Part shown: piece after piece, positions 1-8,240 of the stretch | How the letters are laid out: each line of letters starts with the position of its first letter | How positions within the stretch are numbered: position 1 is the stretch's first letter | NCBI RefSeq assembly: GCF_900091955.1 | Contig: NZ_FMDF01000109.1 | Coordinates: 1 to 64,000 of the forward strand | Length of the DNA: 64,000 bases | Direction: 5' to 3' | DNA from: Streptomyces sp. Ncost-T10-10d | GTDB lineage: Bacteria > Actinomycetota > Actinomycetes > Streptomycetales > Streptomycetaceae | The notes under the pieces: model-generated | What the model saw: the letters and a program-made list of their open reading frames with translations, nothing else | The model's database searches: none | Told to the model about the DNA's origin: nothing | Made by a program: the position numbers and the translations under genes

Positions 1-2
1 CC

Positions 3-734
3 GGGGCCGGTGGCCACGCCCTCGCCACGCCCGCGCGTCCGGGGCCCGCGACGCTGGGGACGCACGAGATCCGCCGCCGGGTCCGGCGGGGCCGCGCCGT
101 CGCGACAGCCACCGCCCTCGCGGGGACCGCCCTGACCGGTGTCCTGGTGTGGTCGCTGCTGCCCGCCCCGGACCAGAACGCTTCCGGCAGCACGCCGTCC
201 GTTTCGGACCGCGGCTCCAGCAGCCCGTCGGCCACCGGGACGAAGAAGGCGAAGGAAGCGAAGACGGCGAATGAGGCGAAGACCAGGGATCTGCTGACAC
301 CGGCCGGGGCACGCTCCGTCATCGCCGCGCTCAAGCCGGTGATGGGCGGCAGCCGGGTCACCTCGTTCTCGCTGTACGAGGAACACGCACGCGTCGAGGC
401 CCCGGTCAGGAACAGGAAGGGCCTGTACGACGTCTACGCGTACCGGGACGGCGAGGCCACCCGCGAACGGGCGGGTGGCACGCTCATGCCGGGTGCCAAG
501 TCCGTGGACCTGGAGAAGTTCGACTGGGACGCACTCCCGGGGCTGATACGCCGGGCGGACAAGGAGCTCGGCGTCACCGAACCCACCAGCCACTACGTGG
601 ACATCGATCCGGCGTCGCCGTTCGACGACTACCGGCCGACGCTCAGCGTCTATGTCTCGGACGAGTACGGCGGCGCCTATCTGCGGGCCGACATCGACGG
701 CAAGGTACTCAAGCAGTATCCGCGCAACGGCTGA
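3..734 (+). CDS. Membrane-anchored hypothetical protein, 5' end outside window
   Basis: The frame is open from the left edge to a TGA, so the true start lies outside the window; the GTG at 147 is internal. The visible N-terminal part is basic (RRRVRRGRA) and is followed by one hydrophobic segment ending VLVWSLLP near 100-160. A Lys/Glu/Ala/Thr-rich linker follows, then a mixed alpha/beta domain ending KVLKQYPRNG. This order fits a cytoplasmic stub, one membrane anchor and an extracytoplasmic domain. No enzymatic motif is seen and the family is not recognised. The gene converges on the minus-strand membrane-protein pair that ends 12 bp downstream. Confidence 0.7.
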   Translation, partial: GAGGHALATPARPGPATLGTHEIRRRVRRGRAVATATALAGTALTGVLVWSLLPAPDQNASGSTPSVSDRGSSSPSATGTKKAKEAKTANEAKTRDLLTPAGARSVIAALKPVMGGSRVTSFSLYEEHARVEAPVRNRKGLYDVYAYRDGEATRERAGGTLMPGAKSVDLEKFDWDALPGLIRRADKELGVTEPTSHYVDIDPASPFDDYRPTLSVYVSDEYGGAYLRADIDGKVLKQYPRNG

Positions 735-746
735 ACCGGGCGCGGG

Positions 747-1376
747 TCAGCCGAGCAGCCGCACCAGCACGAGCAGCACGGCCGCGAGGGCCACGCCCGT
801 CACCAGCGTCCGGAAACCGGCCGGGAACCCGCCGACACGCTCCTTGACCTCGGCCGGCGGGGAAACGCTGTTCGCGCGGGCCAGCCATTCGCGCGGCGGG
901 TTGTCGGGGATGACGACCCGCCAGGGCTGCTCGGGGTCGTACTCGACGACGGCCCTGGACCGGTGCAGCAGGCCCTGCAGGTCGAGGGGGTGAACGACCT
1001 GGACCCGGTACGCGGGGAGCTCGCCGGGCATCACGGTCAGGTCGAAGGCGAACACGGACTCCACCGACCGCCCGTCGAGGACCGGTCGGCCGGTCTTCTT
1101 GTCGACGGTCTTCGCCCCGTTGACCACGGCGGGCGCGAAGGCCCGCGGCCCGCCGGAGCGCAGCCTCGACGTCGCGATGTTCGTCCGCATCGGCTCGGCC
1201 ACATCACCGAAAATCGTCAGGACCAGGGCCGTCGCGGGGATGCCGGTCAGCAGCAGCCAGCGGGGGCCGTCCATGGCGCCCTGGGCCAGCGCGGCGAAGG
1301 AGAGTCCGGTCCAGAGGGCGGCCACCGGCCTGAGCGAGGAGAAGAGCCTGCGCAGGGACGATGTCGATCGGTTCAT
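747..1376 (-). CDS. Hypothetical membrane protein
   Basis: A 209-aa protein with a basic N-terminus (MNRSTSSLRRLFSSLR), two close hydrophobic segments (about residues 15-60), a soluble middle carrying Tyr/Val strands and a final hydrophobic segment (VALAAVLLVLVRLLG). Its ATG overlaps the TGA of the upstream gene as ATGA at 1373-1376, so the two are translationally coupled and probably act together. The middle part (YRVQVVHPLDLQGLLHRSRA) has the flavour of small membrane-attached beta domains of the DUF3592 kind. No catalytic motif is visible and the function is unknown. Confidence 0.7.
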   Translation of the reverse strand: MNRSTSSLRRLFSSLRPVAALWTGLSFAALAQGAMDGPRWLLLTGIPATALVLTIFGDVAEPMRTNIATSRLRSGGPRAFAPAVVNGAKTVDKKTGRPVLDGRSVESVFAFDLTVMPGELPAYRVQVVHPLDLQGLLHRSRAVVEYDPEQPWRVVIPDNPPREWLARANSVSPPAEVKERVGGFPAGFRTLVTGVALAAVLLVLVRLLG

Positions 1377-2083
1377 GAGAGGCGCAGCAGCTTTCGGTGG
1401 GGAACCGCGACCCGGGTCAGAGCGGGGTCGCCGGGGTGGTCGGCGTCGTACACGGCAAGGACGTCTCGTCGCAGCGCGCTGCGTTCCACGACAGCCGGGA
1501 CCTCGTGACGCACCCCGGCCTTGTCCTCGAACACCACGGTGACCTCACCGTACTTGCGGCCCGCCGACCGCCAGCCCTCCAGCACAGCATCGGCCGTGGT
1601 GTAGCGGCGGGACAGCCTGCGCAGTCCCGCGGTGCGCCGCAGGCTCATCGCCGCGCCCCACCAGGCGGCGAGGCAGCCCATGCCTGCGGCGGACCACAGG
1701 AAGGTGAGCCAGTCGGAGACGGAGAACCGTCCGACCGGGAAGAAGATGTGGAAGTCGGTGACAGTGCCGTACAGGACCCGGCCGTCCGCCACCGCGTCGT
1801 ACCAGCCGGCGGCGCAGGCAACCGCGGACAGTGCGATCACCGCGCCGGGCGTCGCGCGGTGCAGGAACCGGGCGGAGAGCAGACCGAGGGCGGCGGCGCA
1901 CAGCACTCCGGCGAACGGGGCCACGGCCGCGAACTGGTCGCTGGCGCAGCCGCCGGTCCCGTCGCAGCTCCACTGCACCGTCGATGCCTCGTAACTGGCG
2001 ATGTGCCACATCATCCAGACCTGCCACACCATCAGCGCGCAGGCGATGACACGCATCGCCTGCGCATAGGCTTTCTGCCGCAC
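1373..2083 (-). CDS. Hypothetical multi-pass membrane protein, DUF3592-like tail
   Basis: A 236-aa protein starting at GTG 2083, preceded by GAGG seven bases upstream. It has about four hydrophobic segments in residues 8-150, with an extracytoplasmic loop containing two Cys (WSCDGTGGCAS). The soluble tail reads VLEGWRSAGRKYGEVTVVFEDK, then VVERSALRRDVLAVYDADHPGD. A tail of this kind, describing a small beta domain after membrane helices, resembles DUF3592-type proteins. It overlaps the next gene by four bases. The physiological role cannot be read from the sequence. Confidence 0.7.
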   Translation of the reverse strand: MRQKAYAQAMRVIACALMVWQVWMMWHIASYEASTVQWSCDGTGGCASDQFAAVAPFAGVLCAAALGLLSARFLHRATPGAVIALSAVACAAGWYDAVADGRVLYGTVTDFHIFFPVGRFSVSDWLTFLWSAAGMGCLAAWWGAAMSLRRTAGLRRLSRRYTTADAVLEGWRSAGRKYGEVTVVFEDKAGVRHEVPAVVERSALRRDVLAVYDADHPGDPALTRVAVPHRKLLRLS

Positions 2084-2198
2084 TGTCCGCCCTCGTCCTT
2101 GCCACGTCCCGGGGGCTATGACGTGCCCCGACGGACCATATACGTGCTGTCCACACGCTGTCCGTGATCCGCAGCACTCGGCCGGACCGCAGCTCGGC

Positions 2199-3173
2199 TC
2201 AGTCGGCCCTTTCCAGCGTCTTCGGTACCCAGCGGAGTTGGGCGGCCTCCTGGAACATGGCTCCGCCCTCGTGCCCGTTGAACGGGTAGACCTCGATCTC
2301 CTTCTGGCCGCGGTATGCGTTGTGGGCGGCGAAAACCGTGGACGGCGGGCAGGTCTGGTCCATCAGGGCGACGGAGAAGAGCGCGGGGGCGCTGCCCCGG
2401 GCGGCGAACGACACCCCGTCGAAGTACGACAGGGTGCGCAGGACGGTCTCCTCCTTGCCGCGGTGCATCTTGAGATAGCGGGCTATCTCCGAGTACGGAT
2501 CGGCGTCGGTGAGGGTGACGGCCCGTCCGAAGTGGCAGAGGAACGGCACATCGGCGGCGACGGCCGCCAGGTCCGGGACGAGTCCGCCGACCGCGAGGGT
2601 GATGCCGCCGCCCTGGCTGCCGCCGAGTGCGACCGTGCGTGCGGGGTCGGCGAGCGGATGGGAGCGGGCCGCTTCCACGGCGCGTACGGCATCGGCGTAG
2701 ACCCGGCGGTAGTAGTAGCTCTCCGGGTCCTCGATGCCGCGGGTCATGAAGCCGGCGTGGGAGGGGCCGGAGCCGACCGGGTCGGGGGTGTCTCCGACGT
2801 TCCCGCCGCTGCCCTGGCCTCGTACGTCCATGACGAAGTGGGCGAAGCCGGCCAGCGGCCACATGCCCCAGCAGTGCGGGAGGCTGCGGCCGCCGTTGTA
2901 GCCGTGGAACTGGACGATGAGCGGGAGCGGGCCCTCGGCGTGCACGGGGGCGCTGAACCAGCCCTTGACCGGGTGGCCGCCGAAGCCGGCGAACGTGGTG
3001 TCCCAGGTGCGCAGTCCGGTCAGCCCGCTCTCGACGGGTTCGAAGGAGACCGCGGGGTCATGGGCGCGGGTCTCGGCCAGGGTCTTCGACCAGAAGGCGT
3101 CGAAGTCGTCCGGCTCGTCGATCCGCGGCCGGTAGTCGCGCAGTTCGTGGAGCGGCAGGTCGAACAGGGCCAT
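2199..3173 (-). CDS. AXE1-family acetyl esterase (acetylxylan esterase / cephalosporin-C deacetylase)
   Basis: About 324 aa beginning MALFDLPLHELRDYRP; this ATG is preferred over one nine codons upstream because GAGGAG precedes it. The family removes acetyl groups from xylo-oligosaccharides and related acetylated compounds, usually inside the cell. The sequence shows the alpha/beta-hydrolase set of the family: HGYNGG (oxyanion side), GGSQGGG with the nucleophile Ser near residue 184, MDQTCPPST with the catalytic Asp, and NGHEGG with the His. There is no signal peptide. It lies downstream of a secreted glycosidase and sugar ABC genes on the same strand, consistent with trimming acetylated oligosaccharides after import. 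Confidence 0.9.
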   Translation of the reverse strand: MALFDLPLHELRDYRPRIDEPDDFDAFWSKTLAETRAHDPAVSFEPVESGLTGLRTWDTTFAGFGGHPVKGWFSAPVHAEGPLPLIVQFHGYNGGRSLPHCWGMWPLAGFAHFVMDVRGQGSGGNVGDTPDPVGSGPSHAGFMTRGIEDPESYYYRRVYADAVRAVEAARSHPLADPARTVALGGSQGGGITLAVGGLVPDLAAVAADVPFLCHFGRAVTLTDADPYSEIARYLKMHRGKEETVLRTLSYFDGVSFAARGSAPALFSVALMDQTCPPSTVFAAHNAYRGQKEIEVYPFNGHEGGAMFQEAAQLRWVPKTLERAD

Positions 3174-3207
3174 GGTTCGGGTCTCCTCACGGTGTTGCAC
3201 GGAGCGG

Positions 3208-3241
3208 CGGGGCCGGGTGCTGTCAGGTTCACCCGGCCCCG
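3208..3241 (-). terminator. Hairpin terminator after the glycosidase gene
   Basis: A perfect 12-bp stem (CGGGGCCGGGTG at 3208-3219, complement at 3230-3241) with a 10-base loop lies just downstream of the glycosidase stop codon and upstream of the esterase start. There is no clear T run, which is usual for Streptomyces terminators. It could also act as a processing or attenuation site between the two genes. Confidence 0.6.
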
Positions 3242-3258
3242 CCCGTTCATCGGATGGG

Positions 3259-6054
3259 TCAGTCGGTCAGTTGGACGGCCCGCAGGCCGGTGGCGCTCTT
3301 GGAGTTGTTGGCGATGGCCGCGCCCCATTCGGACCAGCCGCGCGCCCGGCCGTCGTTGTCGATGTCGTTGACCACGACGCCGAGTCCGATGGATTCGGTC
3401 GGCTTGCCGACGAGGCCGAGCGAGGCCCACGGCACCGTCACCGTGTAGTGGGTGGTGGTGCCGTCACGGGTGATCTGCGCGGCGGCACCCGGGGTCGGGC
3501 CGGCGGACTGGCCGGACGGCGGCCGCCACGTGTAGACCTGCGGCCTGCCGCCGACGAGCGAGGCGCCGACCTCGACGTACTGTCGACTGCGGCCGGGCAG
3601 TTGGGGTGTGACGGCGAACTGGACGCTGTCACCCTGCCACATGTTCTCGGCGGTCGTGGCGGGCTGGGCCAGGACGTTGTCGGTGATCTCGCCCTTGAGC
3701 ACGAGCCCGGCCTCGGTGTACTGGGGCCGCAAGGTACCGGAGAGGTCGGACGCGCCGTTGTAGCCGCCGGTGTAGTGCAGGGAGCCCTGGGCGGCCACGT
3801 CGATGGGTGTGGTGGTGCTCGTACCGGCGGGCTGGACGGCGCCCCAGCCGTTCCAGGTGCCCACGGGGGTCCTGGTGCCGTCCGGGGTACTGATGTAGGC
3901 GGCCGTCCAGTAGCGGTTCCACGGCTTGATGTTGCGCGCGTCCACGGTGAACGAGGTGCGGGCCTCGGTGCCGACCTTGATCGGCCCGTCGATGGTGCCC
4001 CGGTCCAGATAGGTGGTGCCCGAGTTCACCTGCCATTCCAGCTCGGTGAGGTCGAGCTCGGAGCGGGTGCGGTTGTTGGTGACGGTGACCTTCAGCGCGG
4101 CGGCGAAGGGGGCCGCCTTCTTCACCACCGGGTCGAAGGTGACCTCGGTCGGTGGCACCACCTCGGTGTCGGTGGTGATACGGCCGAGGCCGACCGGTCC
4201 GAATCCGACCGTGCCGCTGACCGAGCGCGTCCCGGTCAGTGCGGACGTGGGCAGTTCGATGGTCCTGCGGGTGACCTGGCCGGGCTTCGACGTCACGCGG
4301 TACGTCTCCCCGGCGATGCGGAACTGGACGTGCCGCGGTACCGGAGGGTGCCCCTTGGTGCGGTCGACCTCGAGCACCGCGGTGACGGGTTCCTCCGTGT
4401 TGGTGCGCTTGGGGAGTTCGAGGGAGAAGGCCGGGGCGGTGACGGACTTGACGCCGTTCACCGCGCCCTTGACATACAGCACCTTCCCGTCGATGCCGAG
4501 CTGCACCCTGCCGCCGACCGGGGTGTACGTCTTCGCGTGGCCCAGCTGGTCGGTGACGGTGACCGGGCCGGTGGCCGAGAGCTCCACGGTGCCCGGTGTC
4601 GTGGCCGTCGTGTACAGCGCCCGAACGGTGTCGGTGCCGGTGCCGAAGCGGTAGGACCGGACGGCGTCGGAGCCGGCGTCGTCACGGCCGGCGTAGGCGC
4701 GGCCGGCGATCTGGCGGATCAGGACGCCTTCGGTGACCACGGACGGCTTGGGCTGCCAGGCCTTGACGTCCGCGGTGGGCCGCTTGAACGCACCGAAGTT
4801 GTGTTCCTTGTTGTTGATGTCGGTGCCGTCGTCGGTGAGGTCGTACCAGTAGTAGCGGTTGACGCCCGAGGCGAACGAGAAGATCTGGGCGCGCGGCACA
4901 TAGGCGGCCTGCAGCGCGGGGGTGACGCCATCGTTGTGGGTGGGGTAGCCGTTCTCCGTCATCCACAGCGGGAAGTCCTTGCCTCCTGCCGCGTCCAGAT
5001 CGGCGCGCACCTGCGGCAGCTTCGCGAGGGCTTCCTCGGGCGGCCTCGGATAGCCGTACTCGTGGACGCTGAGCGCGTCCATGTAGTCCAGGCCGCCGAT
5101 CGTGTACAGCCGCTTCAGCCAGTCGGTCTGGAGGCCGGCCAGGCCGCCGCCGACGACGGTGGCGTCCGGGACCTTGGCATGCACCTTGCCGAAGCTCGCC
5201 TTGAGCAGCTTGAGGTAACAGTCGGCGGTGATGCCGCAGGCGCCGTTGTTGAAGCCGGTCGAGTTGTACTCGTTGTAGATCTCGACCTCCTTCGTGGACT
5301 GCTGGTACTTCTCCACGACGGCGGCGGTGTACTTGCCGTAGGCCTCCAGCGCCGCGTCGGATGCCGGTGTCCGGTTGCTGTCGTAATGGGCGTTCCGGTA
5401 GCCGGAGATGGGCAGGGCGGTCAGCCCCTGCGTCTTGGCGTACGGGATGTGCTGGTCGGTGGAGTAGTTGCTCCAGGTGTACTCGCCGGGAGTCTTCTCG
5501 ATGGCGCTCCAGTTGATGTCGGAGCGTATCCCGTGCATGCCCATGAGCTTGACCGAGCGCAGCAGCTTCTGGTCGTCGCCGTCGTTCCACCCGTAGTGGA
5601 TTCCGGTACCGAAGCGAGTGTCCTTCTGCTCGTGACCGGCCGGCGCGGTCAGTACGCCGAAGTTGGCGGTACGGGTGGTGGCGCCCGCGGTCGCCGTGAG
5701 CGTGTAGTAGCCGCTGCCGAGCTCGGTGACGTCGACGGTGGCCGTTCCGCACGAGACCGGTGCGGTGCCCGACGCGACAGTCAGGCCCTGGTCGTCGATG
5801 GCCTTCCAGGCCACCGAGGCCTCGTCGGAGGTCAGGGTGATCTTCGCCTGCCCCTTGACGAAGACCAGGTCGGGCGAGGTGACGGTGAGGGTGCCGGCCG
5901 CGTGGGCGGCCGGGGCCGTGCCGGGCAGGGGTGCTGCCACCAGCAGGCAGCCGAGCAGTGCGGCAGCGCTGCCCCACGCGGCGGGCCGTCCGGAGCGGCC
6001 CATTACTCTGGCCGGTGCCAGGGGACCTGGCCGGATCGTGCCGTTCTGTTCCAT
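3259..6054 (-). CDS. Secreted multidomain glycoside hydrolase (clan GH-A, GH39-like)
   Basis: About 931 aa starting MEQNGTIRPG (ATG at 6054 with AGAGGA upstream). A signal peptide spans roughly residues 20-52 (ALLGCLLVAAPLPG ... AHAA). An Ig-like segment is followed by a TIM-barrel domain. EIYNEYNSTG (acid/base Glu near 260) and WMTENGYPTH (nucleophile Glu near 366) are the paired Glu motifs expected for a clan A retaining glycosidase. Beta-sandwich regions follow, and the last ~200 residues (GDSVQFAVTPQLPG onward) resemble a family 9-type carbohydrate-binding fold. It probably acts outside the cell and feeds oligosaccharides to the neighbouring ABC importer. Exact family and substrate are not determined. 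Confidence 0.8.
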   Translation of the reverse strand: MEQNGTIRPGPLAPARVMGRSGRPAAWGSAAALLGCLLVAAPLPGTAPAAHAAGTLTVTSPDLVFVKGQAKITLTSDEASVAWKAIDDQGLTVASGTAPVSCGTATVDVTELGSGYYTLTATAGATTRTANFGVLTAPAGHEQKDTRFGTGIHYGWNDGDDQKLLRSVKLMGMHGIRSDINWSAIEKTPGEYTWSNYSTDQHIPYAKTQGLTALPISGYRNAHYDSNRTPASDAALEAYGKYTAAVVEKYQQSTKEVEIYNEYNSTGFNNGACGITADCYLKLLKASFGKVHAKVPDATVVGGGLAGLQTDWLKRLYTIGGLDYMDALSVHEYGYPRPPEEALAKLPQVRADLDAAGGKDFPLWMTENGYPTHNDGVTPALQAAYVPRAQIFSFASGVNRYYWYDLTDDGTDINNKEHNFGAFKRPTADVKAWQPKPSVVTEGVLIRQIAGRAYAGRDDAGSDAVRSYRFGTGTDTVRALYTTATTPGTVELSATGPVTVTDQLGHAKTYTPVGGRVQLGIDGKVLYVKGAVNGVKSVTAPAFSLELPKRTNTEEPVTAVLEVDRTKGHPPVPRHVQFRIAGETYRVTSKPGQVTRRTIELPTSALTGTRSVSGTVGFGPVGLGRITTDTEVVPPTEVTFDPVVKKAAPFAAALKVTVTNNRTRSELDLTELEWQVNSGTTYLDRGTIDGPIKVGTEARTSFTVDARNIKPWNRYWTAAYISTPDGTRTPVGTWNGWGAVQPAGTSTTTPIDVAAQGSLHYTGGYNGASDLSGTLRPQYTEAGLVLKGEITDNVLAQPATTAENMWQGDSVQFAVTPQLPGRSRQYVEVGASLVGGRPQVYTWRPPSGQSAGPTPGAAAQITRDGTTTHYTVTVPWASLGLVGKPTESIGLGVVVNDIDNDGRARGWSEWGAAIANNSKSATGLRAVQLTD

Positions 6055-6110
6055 CGAGGCGTCCTCTCGATCGGATCGGCGCGGTGCGTCCTTGGGTGGT
6101 CCCGGGTGGT

Positions 6111-6147
6111 GGTGTGCTCCGTCGGCTGTACCCCGGCGGAGCACACC
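6111..6147 (-). terminator. Hairpin between sugar permease and glycosidase genes
   Basis: The arms GGTGTGCTCCG (6111-6121) and CGGAGCACACC (6137-6147) are perfectly complementary, and three further C-G pairs extend the stem inwards after a T-G wobble. It lies in the 171-bp gap between the end of the permease operon and the glycosidase start, so it may terminate or attenuate the transporter transcript and give the glycosidase separate expression. Confidence 0.55.
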
Positions 6148-6225
6148 GGTCCGTGTGCCGTCGGCGCGCACCGCTGCCGCCGTCGGCCGACGCGGACCGG
6201 GTCCGCGCGTGTGCCCGGGTGGTTC

Positions 6226-7152
6226 TCATCCCTTGAGGCCGGTGAAGCCTCCCCCGCCTCGTACGATCTGCCGCTGGAAGATCAGGAACAGCACGACCGG
6301 GGGCAGGATGGCGAGCAGCATCCCGGCGATGAGCAGCGACTGTTCCGCCGTTTCCGCGAGGCGCGGCAGTGCGGCGGAGATGGGCTGCTTCTCGGTGTCC
6401 GGGATGACGATCAGCGGCCAGAGGAAGTCCTTCCAGGAGTTCATGACCGTCAGCAGGGTCACCACCGCGAGGATCGGCCGCGACATGGGCAGCACGATCC
6501 GGCGGAAGATGATGAACGGGCCGGCGCCGTCGACCTTTGCGGCCTCGAAGAGTTCGCGCGGGATGCCGTCGAAGAACTTCATCACGATCAGTACGGTGAA
6601 GGCGCTCGCGGCGTGCGGCAGCCATACGCCCCAGGGGCTGTTGGCGAGCGAGATGCCCAGGCCAGGCAGATCGAGCACGGTGAGGTAGAGCGCCACCAGG
6701 GAGATGGAGCCGGGGATGAAGAGGGTGGCGAGCACCATCCACCGTACGGGCGCCGCCCACTTGGGGCGCAGTACGGACAGGACGTAGCCGCCGGTGGTGG
6801 TGACGACGAGATGGGCGACGACCGAGCCCGTGACCAGGACCACGGTGTTCCAGAGGTACTGTCCGACCTGGAGTTCGTTCCAGGCGCGGGAGAGGTTGTC
6901 CCACTGCGCGTGGTCGGGCCAGAGTGCCAGCGGGTCGCGCAGCAGCTCCTGGGTCGGTGAGACGGCGCCCTTGAAGGTCCAGTAGAGGGGTGCGGCGCCG
7001 AAGGCGAGCAGCAGCAGGAGCGAGAGTCCTTGGACGGAACGGAGCGAGACGCGCACGGAGGTCCGCCGGCGGTCGGCGGTGGAGATGAGTCCGCGTCCGC
7101 TCTCCTCGGGGCGGTTCCTGCGACGGGTGCGAAGGGGCATCTGTACAGCCAT
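6226..7152 (-). CDS. Sugar ABC transporter permease, MalG type (CUT1)
   Basis: About 308 aa starting MAVQMPLRTRRR; the ATG overlaps the TGA of the upstream permease (TGATG at 7150-7154). Six hydrophobic segments are visible. The ATPase-contact EAA loop reads ELFEAAKVDGAGPFIIFRRIVLPMSRP, here as ELFEAAKVDGAGPF then IFRRIVLPMSRP, typical of the MalG subunit. It forms the membrane channel with the adjacent MalF-type permease and receives sugar from the lipoprotein encoded upstream. No ATPase gene is nearby, so a shared ATPase such as MsiK is presumably used, as known for Streptomyces CUT1 systems. Confidence 0.92.
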   Translation of the reverse strand: MAVQMPLRTRRRNRPEESGRGLISTADRRRTSVRVSLRSVQGLSLLLLLAFGAAPLYWTFKGAVSPTQELLRDPLALWPDHAQWDNLSRAWNELQVGQYLWNTVVLVTGSVVAHLVVTTTGGYVLSVLRPKWAAPVRWMVLATLFIPGSISLVALYLTVLDLPGLGISLANSPWGVWLPHAASAFTVLIVMKFFDGIPRELFEAAKVDGAGPFIIFRRIVLPMSRPILAVVTLLTVMNSWKDFLWPLIVIPDTEKQPISAALPRLAETAEQSLLIAGMLLAILPPVVLFLIFQRQIVRGGGGFTGLKG

Positions 7153-8183
7153 CAGTTGCTCCAGCTCTTCGTCGCCCGCAGATAGGTCGCCGAGAGCACG
7201 CCGAGCACGAGGGCCAGCAGCACGCTGAGCGCGGTCGCGGCTCCGTAGTCGCCGTTCTGGAAGGCGTAGTTGTAGATCAGCATCAGGACAGTGACGGTGG
7301 AGTCCTCCGGGCCGCCGTCCGTCATCACGAAGGGTTCGGTGAAGGCCTGAAGGGTGCCGATGATCTGGAGCAGCAGCATGATCAGGATGACCCCGCGCAG
7401 CGATGGCAGGGTGATGTGCCAGACCCGGCGCCAGATGCCCGCGGCGTCGATCTCGGCTGCCTCGTACAGTTCGGTCGGTACGGAGCCGAGCGCCGCCAGA
7501 TAGATGATCACGGTGGAGCCGAAGCCGGCCCAGGTGGCTTCCAGGACGATCGACAGCATCGCGGTGTCGGTGGACTGGAGCCAGGGGTACGGGCCGAGGC
7601 CCGCATGGGCCAGCAGCTGGTTGAACAGGCCGGCGTCGGGGTCGTAGAACCATTTCCAGAGCAGGACGGAGACCACCGGGGGAATGGCCACCGGAAGGTA
7701 GGCGAGGATACGGAACAGCGTGCTGCCGCGCCGCAGTTCGGCGATGAGTACCGCGAGGAAGAGCGGCACCGGGAAGCCGATCGCCAGGGAGAGCGCCGCG
7801 AACAGTGCGGTGTTCTTGACGGCCGTCCACAGCAGCGGGTCCTCCAGCACATGCCGGAAATTCTCCAGTCCCACCCAGGTGCCGGGGCTGATCAGATTGG
7901 TCTGCTCGAAGCTGAGCCGCACACTCTGGACGATCGGCCACCAGGAGAAGTAGGAGAAGCACAGCACCATGGGCAGGCCGAACAGGATGGTGGTGACACC
8001 TCCTTGCCCGACCCAGCGGACGACGCGTTGCGCCGGGCCGCCGCGACGCGGGGAGGCGGTGTGCGGCGGCCCGTCCGATGTCCGCATCCGGGGCGCGGAG
8101 GGGTCGGCGGAACGGTGTTCTTGTGTCCGGTTCTTCTCGGTGCGGTTCCCGGCGGGCGCCACAGGCGCGTGTGACCTGCTCAT
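7152..8183 (-). CDS. Sugar ABC transporter permease, MalF type (CUT1)
   Basis: About 343 aa. The ATG at 8183 (MSRSHAPVAPAG) is preferred because GAGGAG lies seven bases upstream. After a Pro/Arg-rich cytoplasmic N-terminus come six transmembrane segments, beginning VTTILFGLPMVLCFSYFSW. The EAA loop reads ELYEAAEIDAAGIWRRVWH followed by ITLPSLRG, as in MalF-type subunits. The stop overlaps the start of the MalG-type permease by one base, which indicates coupled translation in a binding protein - permease - permease operon. Confidence 0.92.
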   Translation of the reverse strand: MSRSHAPVAPAGNRTEKNRTQEHRSADPSAPRMRTSDGPPHTASPRRGGPAQRVVRWVGQGGVTTILFGLPMVLCFSYFSWWPIVQSVRLSFEQTNLISPGTWVGLENFRHVLEDPLLWTAVKNTALFAALSLAIGFPVPLFLAVLIAELRRGSTLFRILAYLPVAIPPVVSVLLWKWFYDPDAGLFNQLLAHAGLGPYPWLQSTDTAMLSIVLEATWAGFGSTVIIYLAALGSVPTELYEAAEIDAAGIWRRVWHITLPSLRGVILIMLLLQIIGTLQAFTEPFVMTDGGPEDSTVTVLMLIYNYAFQNGDYGAATALSVLLALVLGVLSATYLRATKSWSN

Positions 8184-8240
8184 GGACGTCTCCTCGCCTC
8201 TCCTTGTGCTGTGCTCAGTGCCTGATCTGCCGGACACGCC

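Noticed and set aside
4682..6904. A 740-codon minus-strand frame overlapping the glycosidase
   Set aside because: Arg/His/Pro-rich out-of-frame reading of the glycosidase; no signal, no motifs.
3172..6960. A 1,262-codon open frame on the plus strand opposite the glycosidase and permease genes
   Set aside because: It is an antisense shadow created by high-GC codon bias; its residues are Gly/Val/Arg/Asp-rich with no domain pattern, while the minus strand shows clear glycosidase and permease motifs.
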